Shown: piece by piece, positions 33,222-42,110 of the stretch
Layout: every line of letters starts with the position of its first letter
How positions within the stretch are numbered: the stretch's first letter is position 1
Source: Paenibacillus lutimineralis
Lineage (GTDB): Bacteria; Bacillota; Bacilli; Paenibacillales; Paenibacillaceae
Direction: 5' to 3'
Assembly (NCBI RefSeq): GCF_003991425.1
Contig: NZ_CP034346.1
Span: 2,393,501-2,457,500, forward strand
Length of the DNA: 64,000 nucleotides
Notes under the pieces: generated by a model
Told to the model about the DNA's origin: nothing
What the model saw: only the letters and a program-made list of their open reading frames with translations
Databases searched by the model: none
Position numbers and translations under genes: made by a program

Positions 33222-34661
33222 GTGAGCTTCTGGAGATCGCTGGTCGGCAAGCTGTGGATGACGATCATTGGCCTGGTTGCTTGCGTATTGCTGATATTAG
33301 GATTATTTTTGCTGCCGTATATCGACACGAACTTTACGAATTCAGCCGCGATTAAGAAGATGTTTGTGATCGTATGTGTGATTGGATTCTCACTCACAAC
33401 CTTCTTCGCGCTGTTTCTGTTCACGAAGATTACGCAGCCGATGCAGCAGCTGATCCGCGCAGCAGACTCGATTCGCAAGGGGAAGTATGACACTCGGCTA
33501 TCGCTTCGCACAAGCGATGAGATCGGAACTTTATCAATTACCTTCAATCATATGGCTGAAGAGCTAGAGAATACAATCCGAAGCTTGAAGCATGAGAAGG
33601 AGCATCTGTCCAGCGTTCTGAGGAGTATGTATGATGCAGTTATTACACTGGACCGCAGTGGCGCAATAATACTAACGAATCCTCCGGGGGAGAAAGTACT
33701 TGAGCTCTGGGGGGATCTTCCGGATTCGGCCTCTGAGATGGAGGAAATGACGGAGGGTGATTATTGGAGCGGAATTCCGAAGCCGCTCATCCCTATGTTC
33801 CATCGTGTACTTGATCAGGAAGGCGACCAGAGTATGAATATTCACGTGAAGAAAGGCGTTTGGTCCGTACATATGACTCCGCTTGCCTCAGATGGGGAAA
33901 TTCGTGGTGCGGTAGCTGTCGTACGTGATGTGACGGAGCAGGTCAAGCTGGATAAGATGCGCAGCGACTTCGTCGCCAACGTCTCCCATGAGATCCGTAC
34001 ACCGCTATCGATGATGCAAGGATATAGCGAAGCGCTTCTTGACGGGATGGCTGCAACGCCTGAGGAACAGGCTGAGCTTGTACAAGTCATCCATGATGAA
34101 TCACTTCGCATGACTCGCCTCGTCCGCGATTTGCTCGATCTGGCCCGTATGGAGGCAGGTTATATAGACATGCCGATGGCACAAATGGATTTCCGGGAGT
34201 TGGCGGAGCGTATGCACCGTAAATTCCTGGTGCGAGCCAAAGAGCATGAAATCACGCTTAAGCTGGAAGTTGATGATTCGCCGATGTATCTGGAACAGGC
34301 TAATGAGGACCGACTGGAACAAGTACTTACGAACTTGCTTGATAATGCCTTCAGGCATACGCCGGATGGGGGAGAGATCGGAATTAGTGCCCATATCCGC
34401 GAGAGCAAGCTCGGCAAGGAGCTGCATGCCTCAATTAAGGACAGCGGAGCTGGGATCCCTTCCGATGACCTTGCCTTCATCTTCGAGAGGTTCTACAAGG
34501 CTGATAAGGCCCGTGTTCGGGGGGAGACCGTAGGAACCGGACTGGGATTGTCGATTGTGAAGAATATCGTGGATTCGCACCAAGGTACGATCCAAGCGGA
34601 GAGCGAGCTGGGCAAAGGGACGATATTCCATATGATATTGCCTGTCGAAAGGCATCAATAA
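33222..34661 (+). CDS. resE: Sensor histidine kinase ResE with short extracytoplasmic loop
   Basis: A 479-residue kinase partner of ResD. Two transmembrane helices (about 10-32 and 45-67) enclose only about a dozen residues, followed by HAMP (68-120), a PAS domain (about 133-240, LRSMYDAVITLDRSG), HisKA with the phosphorylated His in NVSHEIRTPL and HATPase_c with NLLDNAF, DSGAGI and GTGLGLSIV. B. subtilis ResE is about 589 residues with a large external domain, so signals are probably read by PAS or the membrane. GTG start abuts resD. Confidence 0.92.
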   Translation: MSFWRSLVGKLWMTIIGLVACVLLILGLFLLPYIDTNFTNSAAIKKMFVIVCVIGFSLTTFFALFLFTKITQPMQQLIRAADSIRKGKYDTRLSLRTSDEIGTLSITFNHMAEELENTIRSLKHEKEHLSSVLRSMYDAVITLDRSGAIILTNPPGEKVLELWGDLPDSASEMEEMTEGDYWSGIPKPLIPMFHRVLDQEGDQSMNIHVKKGVWSVHMTPLASDGEIRGAVAVVRDVTEQVKLDKMRSDFVANVSHEIRTPLSMMQGYSEALLDGMAATPEEQAELVQVIHDESLRMTRLVRDLLDLARMEAGYIDMPMAQMDFRELAERMHRKFLVRAKEHEITLKLEVDDSPMYLEQANEDRLEQVLTNLLDNAFRHTPDGGEIGISAHIRESKLGKELHASIKDSGAGIPSDDLAFIFERFYKADKARVRGETVGTGLGLSIVKNIVDSHQGTIQAESELGKGTIFHMILPVERHQ

Positions 34662-34673
34662 TTCGAATGTAGG

Positions 34674-34705
34674 ACCATCCTGTTTGCAGAAAGGATGGTT
34701 TTTTT
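34674..34705 (+). terminator. Intrinsic terminator of the res operon
   Basis: ACCATCC/GGATGGT stem, 12-base loop, TTTTTT tail. Confidence 0.88.
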
Positions 34706-34763
34706 GTTGAACGAGCGAGAGAAATCTTGTTCAACGTGGAACATGTTCCTTAAGTCCAAATAA

Positions 34764-34808
34764 AAGGGCTGTCTCCTAGCAGTGAAGAACTACTGGGAGA
34801 CAACCCTT
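34764..34808 (-). terminator. Intrinsic terminator of serA
   Basis: On the minus strand AAGGGTTGTCTCC pairs with GGAGACAGCCCTT around an 18-base loop and is followed by TTTATTTG. Confidence 0.87.
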
Positions 34809-34818
34809 ATTGAATATT

Positions 34819-36408
34819 TTAGATAAATGCGATTTGTTGCGCCTTATTGATCTCAGGCAATTGAGTCAGCTTGCTAATTACCTCAACAGGAGCGGCCTTG
34901 TCCACGGTAAGAACCATGATCGCGGCGCCGCCTACGATCTTACGTCCAACTTGCATCGAAGCAATATTGACTTCGTTGCTGCCAAGCAGGGTTCCTACAT
35001 GACCAACCATTCCCGGTTTGTCATTGTGGGATACGAAGATCAGGTGGCCTTCTGGAGCGATATCCACCGGATACTTGTCGATTTGGACGATTCTTGCACC
35101 ATAGCCGTTCAACAGCGTTCCAGCGATGCAATGTTCCGTGCCGTCCGGTGCTTTCAGCGTTACACTGATCAAATTCGTGAAGCCTTTTGTTGCCGAAGCC
35201 TGGGTTACAGACACTTTGATATCGCGTACCTTGGCCAGATGGATCGAGTTAACGATGTTAACATCGTCTCCGAAGTGGCGGGACAGAACACCTTTGATAA
35301 TATAGCGAGTCAATGGCTGCGTATCAACCTCTGCCAGATCCCCGGCATAGTCTACGTGAATTTCTTGCACAGCCTGTTGATTCAGTTGAGCAGCAAGCAT
35401 ACCAATCTTCTCGCCAAGCTCGAAATAAGGAGTCAGCTTATTCATTACACTTGGTGCAACCGGCGGCATGTTAACAGCATTCTTGAACGGCTCGTTACGT
35501 AGAATGTGCAGCACTTGCTCGGATACGTCGATGGCTACATTCTCCTGGGCTTCGACGGTAGAAGCACCCAGATGCGGAGTAACGATGATCTTTGGATTGT
35601 TCAGGAATGGATGATCCGCTTCCGGCGGTTCCTTCTCGAATACGTCGAAGGCAGCTCCGGCCACAATACCTTGATCGATTGCTTCAACAAGAGCCAATTC
35701 ATCAATGACTCCGCCGCGGGCACAGTTGATGATGCGCATGCCTTTCTTCATGACCTCGAATTGAGGGCGCGAGATCATATGCTTGGTCTCTGGAGTCAAT
35801 GGAGTATGAACCGTAATAAAGTCAGCATTACGGACGATATCGTCGACACTGGACAGCTTAATTCCGAGCTTCTCCGCACGGTCTTCGGTCAGGAACGGAT
35901 CATAACCGAGAATGTCCATTCCGAATGCCTTGGCCCGCTTGGCGACTTCTGAACCGATCCGGCCCATACCTAGCACGCCGAGCTTCTTATTGCGAAGCTC
36001 TACGCCAAGGAATTTACGATCCCAAGTCCCGGAGATGGTCTTGGCATAAGCTTGTGGAATGTGGCGGGCAAGGGCCATCATCATCGCGAAGGCATGCTCG
36101 CAGGTCGTAATCGTGTTGCCATCCGGCGCGTTGATGACGATAATTCCACGTTTCGTTGCCGCTTCGAGGTTGATGTTATCAACGCCGACGCCGGCGCGAC
36201 CAATCACCTTGAGATTTTTGCCGGCTTCCATAATTTTGTCGGTCACCTTCGTCTGGCTGCGAACAAGCAATGCGTCGTATTCAGGAATGATTTGAACCAG
36301 TTCATCTTCGCCAAGTCCTGTCTTTTTGTCTACTACGACGTCACTAGCTTCCACGAGCTGTTGAATCCCCAGGTCACTGATAGGATCCGATACAAGAACT
36401 TTAAACAT
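34819..36408 (-). CDS. serA: D-3-phosphoglycerate dehydrogenase SerA
   Basis: A 529-residue long-type SerA, catalysing the first committed step of serine synthesis. The catalytic half has GRAGVGVDNIN, the NAD loop GMGRIGSEVAKRAKAFG, the arginine in NCARGG and the His of VTPHLGAST; an intervening domain follows at about 315-450, and a C-terminal ACT domain (about 455-529, VSHNDKPGMVGHVG) is the likely serine-feedback site. ATG 36408 follows AGGAGG. It is preceded by a T-box leader with its own promoter. Confidence 0.96.
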   Translation of the reverse strand: MFKVLVSDPISDLGIQQLVEASDVVVDKKTGLGEDELVQIIPEYDALLVRSQTKVTDKIMEAGKNLKVIGRAGVGVDNINLEAATKRGIIVINAPDGNTITTCEHAFAMMMALARHIPQAYAKTISGTWDRKFLGVELRNKKLGVLGMGRIGSEVAKRAKAFGMDILGYDPFLTEDRAEKLGIKLSSVDDIVRNADFITVHTPLTPETKHMISRPQFEVMKKGMRIINCARGGVIDELALVEAIDQGIVAGAAFDVFEKEPPEADHPFLNNPKIIVTPHLGASTVEAQENVAIDVSEQVLHILRNEPFKNAVNMPPVAPSVMNKLTPYFELGEKIGMLAAQLNQQAVQEIHVDYAGDLAEVDTQPLTRYIIKGVLSRHFGDDVNIVNSIHLAKVRDIKVSVTQASATKGFTNLISVTLKAPDGTEHCIAGTLLNGYGARIVQIDKYPVDIAPEGHLIFVSHNDKPGMVGHVGTLLGSNEVNIASMQVGRKIVGGAAIMVLTVDKAAPVEVISKLTQLPEINKAQQIAFI

Positions 36409-36593
36409 GATTTCTTTGCCTCCTAAATATGGTCTTTTTTTGTATATATAAGCTGAACTAATAGTTCAACTTCTATAAATGTGCTCGTTCACTCGCCTTG
36501 TAGAAGCATTTGCTCATTCTCTTCAGCGGTTTCCCGTTATACTGCGACAAAGACACAACGTGTTATGAAGCAGCTTAGCGTATATCCATGCAA

Positions 36594-36865
36594 CAAAAAA
36601 ACTCTCAATCCGCACACTACTACCGTAGTAAGGGACGAGAGTTGTTCGTGGTACCACCCTAATTCACTGCTTCTTCGCAGAAGCAGCCTCATTTGTCGTC
36701 GAGACAAAACTGATAACGGAGTTCTCCGACTGCGCCTACTTGAGCTTCAACGCAGTGACTCAGGATTGCTTAAGCTGTTACGTACACTACCGGTTCGCAG
36801 CACCACCGGCTCTCTGGGAGTTTCATAGCAGCCATGTTCCTTCATTGTTTTTCACGAGTATGATT
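36594..36865 (-). promoter_or_regulatory. T-box leader of serA
   Basis: Minus-strand features: a Stem I apex with AGAGAGCCGG and GAACCGG, the invariant T-box GGGTGGTACCACG at 36659-36647, and an overlapping terminator made by AACTCTCGTCCC and the ATTGAGAGTT arm ending in TTTTTTTG at 36594. Uncharged tRNA binding is expected to allow readthrough into serA. Serine specificity is inferred from the gene; I could not place the specifier codon with certainty. Confidence 0.92.
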
Positions 36866-36871
36866 TTTCAT

Positions 36872-36900
36872 AATGTACCATGGTCTAAGAAAGGTGTCAA
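36872..36900 (-). promoter_or_regulatory. Sigma-A promoter of the serA T-box transcript
   Basis: Perfect TTGACA (36900-36895) and TACATT (36877-36872) with a 17-base spacer. Confidence 0.75.
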
Positions 36901-37010
36901 TACTGTGAATGGTACAATAAGCCCGGGTGGCGGGGCGCTCTTGAATCTGCTCGTTTTTTTAGTTATGATTTTGTTAATGTCGAAAAAACTCTGTTTTTCT
37001 GTCTGATCCT

Positions 37011-37946
37011 TCAGTCCTCGAAGAAAAAAGGCAGTTCAGGAAGTGACTCGGATTTATAAAAAGCAGGTTTCCATTTTAGAAATTCATTTTCCTGAATAGC
37101 TTCTGTTTCTGTGAGAATTTTCACAACGGACTGCACAGAATTAAGATTGAGCGATGATGCCTTTCCGCTGGTAATCATTTGATCGATCTTAGCCGTCATA
37201 TCTTGAGGCAGATAGTTCACATACATTTTGTCCTTAAGCATAATATCAGCAACAGCTTTATTCTTTATGGCGAAGGAGTATTTCTTCCATTCCTTGATCG
37301 TAGTGCCTGTCTTGAAGTTGAATGAGTCAGGAATGGATTTATCGTATTTGGAACTCCATTTCAAGATGGATGCATAAAACTTGTTTTGAGCCTGAAGCCC
37401 AAAATTCACAGCGCTCTCCAGAAATTCATCGTTAGTCTCTGGACTATCTGACAGCTTGGCTAATGTGATAATGCTTGTTTGTTTGACTGACCGATCGATA
37501 TTCTCATCAAAGAGTCGCAGGCTCTTCAAAATATCGGCCTGAGCTTCAAGCAAAAGCGGAGAGTTGCTGGACACCTGATACGAGGCAACTTCCTTGTACT
37601 GATCCTGGGCAGATTTGCGTAACTGCTTCAGTGTCTGACTGGAGATCACATCCCCGTCGCCATGAGCGCCTCGGTGGTATTTATCCATGGTTGAGACGTA
37701 GCTGTTCTTAAAATTCTGGTACGGCTGAAAGACCGTAAAATAAAAAGTTACCAAATCCTGCTGCTGATAAGAACCATCGGATTCAAGCACATAGTCATAA
37801 TTGGCGATGCTGGCGTATTTCGCCTCCGTCCTGCTAACGCCGATCTGCAAGCCCAGAAAGAACGTTCCGAAGGCGGCGATCAAGGCGAAGAGAAAGCCCA
37901 TTGTAAACAGCATCTCACTACGGGAGGAATTCGGTTTGCGATTCAT
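37011..37946 (-). CDS. Hypothetical membrane-anchored protein
   Basis: I do not recognise the family. The 311-residue product has a basic N-terminus, one strong transmembrane helix (about 13-34, LFTMGFLFALIAAFGTFFLGL) and a long predicted extracytoplasmic helical part rich in Lys, Ser and Gln without cysteines or obvious catalytic motifs. AAGGAG lies eight bases before the ATG at 37946. It is divergent from the CPBP protease gene and upstream of serA on the same strand, but serA has its own promoter and T-box, so cotranscription would be partial at most. Confidence 0.65.
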   Translation of the reverse strand: MNRKPNSSRSEMLFTMGFLFALIAAFGTFFLGLQIGVSRTEAKYASIANYDYVLESDGSYQQQDLVTFYFTVFQPYQNFKNSYVSTMDKYHRGAHGDGDVISSQTLKQLRKSAQDQYKEVASYQVSSNSPLLLEAQADILKSLRLFDENIDRSVKQTSIITLAKLSDSPETNDEFLESAVNFGLQAQNKFYASILKWSSKYDKSIPDSFNFKTGTTIKEWKKYSFAIKNKAVADIMLKDKMYVNYLPQDMTAKIDQMITSGKASSLNLNSVQSVVKILTETEAIQENEFLKWKPAFYKSESLPELPFFFED

Positions 37947-38029
37947 GAGTACCGCTCCTTACTTCATATTTTTCAGTCCATGAGTGAACAAATATGTAGT
38001 CATCTCAATATCATTATAAAGGACAGGGT

Positions 38030-38635
38030 TTGACAAATTATATGAAAAAGTTCAAATTTGGCAAAATCAAGATACAAAAGGTCGATCCCGGTCAACTTAA
38101 TGAACGAATCTTGTTGATCAATTTGTATCTTACTCAAGGACTTACTTTATTTATCGGTCTAATCGTACTGTTATTTCAGAAGCGAAACCCCCTAACTGTG
38201 TTAACATTTCCTGAACATCCTGAATTTGCATACTATAGTATCGGATTGGCCGGTGTCATGTTCTTGGCAGACATGCTCATTTCCAGATTTGTTGGAGAGG
38301 ATAGCATGGACGATGGCGGAATTAATAATATGCTATTCCGTAGCCGCCCTATTTGGCATATTATACTGATCTGCCTAGTAGTAGCGATATGCGAAGAGTT
38401 GTTGTTCCGGGGAGCTATCCAGCATGGACTTGGCATCTATTGGACGAGTATTCTATTCGCAGTGATTCATGTCCGTTATTTGAAGCATTGGATTCCGACG
38501 GGGTGGGTGTTTTTGAGCAGTTATGGCCTAGGTTACATCTATGTTCTGACAGGGACGCTCTGGGCGCCTATTTTATGCCATTTCATTATCGACCTTGTAT
38601 CTGGGCTAGTCATTAAATATCGGAGGGAAACATGA
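38030..38635 (+). CDS. CPBP family intramembrane metalloprotease
   Basis: A 201-residue polytopic membrane protein of the CPBP/Abi (type II CAAX protease-like) family. The glutamate motif is EELLFRG at about 123-129, and the two histidine motifs are AVIHVRYL and CHFIIDL, the three conserved blocks that form the metal site. About six hydrophobic helices. TTG 38030 is preferred because AAAGGA is six bases upstream; ATG 38042 is a later alternative. It overlaps the next gene by four bases. Substrate unknown. Confidence 0.83.
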   Translation: MTNYMKKFKFGKIKIQKVDPGQLNERILLINLYLTQGLTLFIGLIVLLFQKRNPLTVLTFPEHPEFAYYSIGLAGVMFLADMLISRFVGEDSMDDGGINNMLFRSRPIWHIILICLVVAICEELLFRGAIQHGLGIYWTSILFAVIHVRYLKHWIPTGWVFLSSYGLGYIYVLTGTLWAPILCHFIIDLVSGLVIKYRRET

Positions 38636-39024
38636 GTGAGCGTTTGAGCAGGGTTGAACGGTATGAACGCAGCCGTGAGACCAAACACACCAAGACCAGA
38701 CATCGTCGTTCATCAGAAGCTAGAGCCAGTAGAACAGGACCGGATTTCTTAGCGGACTATCAGAAGGAAGAGTATGAGGATGCATCTCAGGATGAAACTC
38801 TGTTTGTGAACGAAGTTCCGGATGAAGCATTCAAGGAGCGAGACGAAGCCGATGGAACCAATATGAAGGACTTGCCAACACGCAAGCAAATGTTTCCATC
38901 GCAGCGGCTGAAGCTGCAGAAATGGTTCCTCAACTCGCTGTTGTATATCTTTATAGGATTGCTCGTTTTCTTATTGTGGTGGGGTATCAGTGAATCCCCC
39001 TGGGGCCAAAAATATGGTTTGTAA
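38632..39024 (+). CDS. Hypothetical C-terminally anchored membrane protein
   Basis: A 130-residue protein of unknown family. The first 100 residues are highly charged (Arg, Lys and Glu rich) and predicted disordered; a single transmembrane helix (about 103-122, NSLLYIFIGLLVFLLWWG) lies near the C-terminus, giving a tail-anchored look. It is translationally coupled to the CPBP protease by an ATGA overlap, so a partner or substrate role is conceivable but unproven. It ends five bases before a repeat element. Confidence 0.65.
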   Translation: MSERLSRVERYERSRETKHTKTRHRRSSEARASRTGPDFLADYQKEEYEDASQDETLFVNEVPDEAFKERDEADGTNMKDLPTRKQMFPSQRLKLQKWFLNSLLYIFIGLLVFLLWWGISESPWGQKYGL

Positions 39025-39029
39025 TGGAA

Positions 39030-39197
39030 GTTCAAAAAGTCCACTTTTGATCACGAAGTAACACTGAAAGCTTATTCGGCATCGAATCTTGAACTCACCC
39101 GGGCCCTCCGGTGCTCACGTACCAATTACGTACGCTGCGCTCCTCGGCCCCTAGCTTCATCCAACCTTCTCGGTGCTGAAAAGCGGACTTTTTGAAC
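39030..39197. repeat. Complete short-form dispersed repeat with perfect terminal inverted repeats
   Basis: A 168-bp element bounded by GTTCAAAAAGTCC and GGACTTTTTGAAC (13 bp, perfectly inverted). It contains the GTACC...GTACG palindrome and the AGCTTCATCCAACCTTCTCG segment shared with the arrays, but not the hairpin module. It ends six bases before the -35 of the serS promoter. Confidence 0.9.
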
Positions 39198-39202
39198 ATG
39201 GC

Positions 39203-39232
39203 TTGACATTTTGGGTGGGCTGCATATATTAT
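39203..39232 (+). promoter_or_regulatory. Sigma-A promoter of the serS T-box transcript
   Basis: TTGACA at 39203-39208 and TATTAT at 39227-39232 with an 18-base spacer, directly after the repeat element. Confidence 0.75.
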
Positions 39233-39238
39233 GTAGAA

Positions 39239-39447
39239 CACAAGAACATAACCGGAAAATGCCGATGAAGAGAATCCAACTCAGAGGCGTTCTCGTCAAG
39301 ATAGAGATGTCTATCCTAAGTTTAACGGACCGCCCGTTACCGCGGAACCAAGTGATTGAAGCTGTGTTATTATGCTTCAGTAAATTGGGTGGCACCGCGA
39401 GCAGAGCGCTCCTCGTCCCAAAGGATGAGGGCGCTCTTTGTATTTTT
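39239..39447 (+). promoter_or_regulatory. T-box leader of serS
   Basis: The invariant T-box appears as GGGTGGCACCGCG at 39387-39399, preceded by a Stem I region and a Stem III-like hairpin, and followed by a terminator AGAGCGCTCCTCGTCC/GGATGAGGGCGCTCT with a TTTGTATTTTT tail. Readthrough is expected when tRNA-Ser is uncharged. Only about 210 nt, shorter than the serA leader. Confidence 0.93.
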
Positions 39448-39473
39448 ATCAGAGCCAAAAGGAGCGGTTAGAA

Positions 39474-40757
39474 ATGCTGGATATTCATTGGATTCGTGAC
39501 CATGCCGCCGAAGTGCAGGCGGCTGCAAAGAAAAAAAGGATCGAGGTATCTGTAGAAGAATGCTTACGGAAGGACGATCAGAGAAAGGAATTGCTGCGGG
39601 AAGTTGAAGGGATGCGGAAGAAGAGAAATGAAGGCTCCGCCGAGGTGGCACAGCTATTGCAAGCAGGAAAGACTGAAGAAGCGGAGCGAAGCAAAGCCGA
39701 GCTTAAGCAGCTTAACGAGCGGATTGCAGGCATGTCGCAGAAGCTGGATCAAGTGAATAGTGAACTTGAACGCCTCATGATGCTCATTCCGAATGTACCT
39801 TCACTCGACACGCCGGAAGGAAGTTCGGATGCGGACAATATCGAGGTGCGAAGATGGGGAGTACAACCAGAGTGGTCGTTCGATCCGCTCGATCATGTCG
39901 ACTTGGGCATCCTTCACGATATGGTTGATATACCGCGCGGAGTTAAGGTCGGTGGCAGCCGCAGCTATTATTTGAAAGGGATGGGACTGCTTCTTCATCG
40001 CGCCGTTCAGCAGCTTGCACTGGATTTGCTCCTGGAACACGACTTTATTCCGTTTGATGTTCCATTGATGGTTCGTGAAGAAAATATGATTAACACCGGC
40101 TTTTTTCCAACCGGAAAAGATCAAGCTTATGCTGTACAAGATGAATCATTATGGATGGTCGGTACGTCCGAGGTACCGCTTGTCTCATATTATGGGGGCG
40201 AGATCGTTGATGTGGAGAAGCCAATTAAGCTAGCCGGCGTCTCAAATTGTTTTCGCAGTGAGGTCGGATCAGCGGGAAGGGATGTACGTGGCTTATACCG
40301 GGTTCATCAATTCGCCAAAGTGGAGATGGTCGTCATTTGTAAGCCTGATCCTGCCTCATCGGAACAACTGCTTCAAGAGATCACCTCACATTCCGAACAT
40401 CTTCTGCAGGCCTTGGACCTTCCATATCGGGTGATGGCTGTATGTGCAGGCGATATGTCGCAGAAGACCTACAAGCAGTACGACATTGAGACCTGGATGC
40501 CAAGCCGTGCCAATTATGGCGAGACGCACTCCGCATCGGATCTGCACAGCTTCCAGGCGAGAAGATCGAATATTCGCTGCCGGGATGAGCAAGGGAAGCT
40601 GCAATATTGCTATACGCTTAACAATACAGCGGTCGCTTCGCCGAGAATATTAATCCCGTTGCTGGAGAATCATCAGCGGGAGGATGGTTCGATTTATATT
40701 CCACCTGCATTGCGTAAATACTTGGGCGGACGTGCTGAACTGATACCACAGAATTGA
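39474..40757 (+). CDS. serS: Seryl-tRNA synthetase
   Basis: A 427-residue class II synthetase charging tRNA-Ser. The N-terminal coiled-coil tRNA-binding arm spans about residues 30-105; catalytic motif 2 is FRSEVGSAGRDVRGLYRVHQ and motif 3 is the DGSIYIPPALRKYLGG segment near the end. ATG 39474 follows GGAGCGG and matches the family N-terminus MLDIHWIRD; an upstream extension runs into the T-box terminator. Confidence 0.97.
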   Translation: MLDIHWIRDHAAEVQAAAKKKRIEVSVEECLRKDDQRKELLREVEGMRKKRNEGSAEVAQLLQAGKTEEAERSKAELKQLNERIAGMSQKLDQVNSELERLMMLIPNVPSLDTPEGSSDADNIEVRRWGVQPEWSFDPLDHVDLGILHDMVDIPRGVKVGGSRSYYLKGMGLLLHRAVQQLALDLLLEHDFIPFDVPLMVREENMINTGFFPTGKDQAYAVQDESLWMVGTSEVPLVSYYGGEIVDVEKPIKLAGVSNCFRSEVGSAGRDVRGLYRVHQFAKVEMVVICKPDPASSEQLLQEITSHSEHLLQALDLPYRVMAVCAGDMSQKTYKQYDIETWMPSRANYGETHSASDLHSFQARRSNIRCRDEQGKLQYCYTLNNTAVASPRILIPLLENHQREDGSIYIPPALRKYLGGRAELIPQN

Positions 40758-40863
40758 GCTTAATCACCTGTCATGCAATGCTTTCCTGTATTTATGCCGC
40801 ATGAGTTTGTTTTAAAGGGCGAACAATAAGTGTGATTTTATCATAACTAAGGAGGTTGTTCAG

Positions 40864-41211
40864 GTGAAATCTTCCACATTCTTATGGGGAGTTGTCCTCG
40901 GCGCCACCGCTGGAGTTATGGCTTCCAAGCGTAAAATGAACTGGATGGCTATGATGAGCGAAGCGGGTTCAGCTTTGAGCCTGGCGGGCATGAAGACGGG
41001 GAAGGATTATGGGCAGTCTAGATCGACAAGTAGTCATGGGAGCACGCTAAGTGCCCAGGTGTTTCCCAGTCAGAGCACATCGTCCACAGCGAATCATTCG
41101 AAGGAACACACTGTAAGTCAGATCAAAGATTTTATTAAGGGGAATCCGGAAGTGTTGCAAGAGGTCGAATCCATTCTTAAGGAGAGCAACACACAAATTC
41201 CAGGATTGTAA
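40864..41211 (+). CDS. Hypothetical protein with N-terminal hydrophobic segment
   Basis: A 115-residue product I do not recognise. Residues 5-22 (TFLWGVVLGATAGVMAS) are hydrophobic and glycine rich, reminiscent of YtxH-type small membrane proteins; a Ser/Thr-rich linker (about 50-80) leads to a C-terminal amphipathic helix (SQIKDFIKGNPEVLQEVESIL). GTG start after AAGGAGG. Monocistronic, with a strong terminator downstream. Confidence 0.65.
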   Translation: MKSSTFLWGVVLGATAGVMASKRKMNWMAMMSEAGSALSLAGMKTGKDYGQSRSTSSHGSTLSAQVFPSQSTSSTANHSKEHTVSQIKDFIKGNPEVLQEVESILKESNTQIPGL

Positions 41212-41255
41212 ATCTGAATAGAGCTAATAAGCAGTGGAAACAAACTTGTTTTATG

Positions 41256-41307
41256 GAATCATTTTTCGCAGGATACGATAATTCAGCGAAAAATGATTCT
41301 TTTTTTG
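41256..41307 (+). terminator. Strong intrinsic terminator
   Basis: Perfect 14-pair stem GAATCATTTTTCGC/GCGAAAAATGATTC, 16-base loop, TTTTTTTT tail. Confidence 0.95.
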
Positions 41308-41431
41308 CCTAACATTATTACGTGCATTTACTTAAAATAAATGATAACATACATACAAAGAACCATTTCCATCACATATTAAAACACGTTTCATAATTTG
41401 TTATAACAACGGCATGAGAGGAGGATCCTGT

Positions 41432-42052
41432 ATGAGGATAGAAAGACTTGGCCAGGATAAGATACGGATTTTCCTTACTTTTGATGATCTAAGCGAGCGT
41501 GGTATTCAGAAAGAGGATATGTGGCAAGAGATTCCCAAGGTTCATGACTTGTTTACTGAAATGATGGATCAGGCATACAAGGAAGTCGGATTCGATGCTA
41601 CTGGTCCTTTGGCTGTTGAAGTGATCGCTTTGCCTGCACAAGGGATGGTCGTGATTGTTACACGCGGTAAATATGACCACCATCATCCTGGATTTGGGTC
41701 GTCTTATGAGGATGAATTGCCGGATGAAGTATATGAAATGGAAGTAACCTTAGAGAGCAGTGACACCATTCTGTATTCTTTCGATGACTTCGAAACATTG
41801 ATCGAAGCGGCTCACGTTCTTAATCATATGCTTAAAGATATCGGCAGATTGTATAAATATAATAACAAATGGATTCTGCAAGTAGATCCTGAGCCTCTTG
41901 AAGAGACCAAGATTCAGGCCATTATCGCTGTAATGGCGGAATTCGGCGATGCTACACCAGTAACCCCGGCTGTACTGGAGGAATACGGAAGCTTAGTCAT
42001 CGCAGAGAATGCTGTGGAAGTGATTTGCAGCCATTTTAAATTACAAAATTAA
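41432..42052 (+). CDS. mecA: Adaptor protein MecA
   Basis: A 206-residue adaptor that delivers substrates such as ComK to the ClpCP protease and assembles ClpC. The N-terminal substrate-binding part MRIERLGQDKIRIFLTFDDL and the C-terminal ClpC-binding domain (LYSFDDFETLIEAAHVL and onward) are complete, joined by an acidic and His-containing linker. ATG 41432 follows GAGGAGGA. Single gene. Confidence 0.93.
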   Translation: MRIERLGQDKIRIFLTFDDLSERGIQKEDMWQEIPKVHDLFTEMMDQAYKEVGFDATGPLAVEVIALPAQGMVVIVTRGKYDHHHPGFGSSYEDELPDEVYEMEVTLESSDTILYSFDDFETLIEAAHVLNHMLKDIGRLYKYNNKWILQVDPEPLEETKIQAIIAVMAEFGDATPVTPAVLEEYGSLVIAENAVEVICSHFKLQN

Positions 42053-42110
42053 GCAGACTTTTAAGGTTAGCTATTTTTGAGATAAGGGACGATACAAGGA
42101 GGTATCCCGT

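Noticed and set aside
34810..35502. A 230-codon open frame on the plus strand antisense to serA
   Set aside because: It mirrors serA codon structure, has no ribosome site, and serA on the minus strand has full family conservation.
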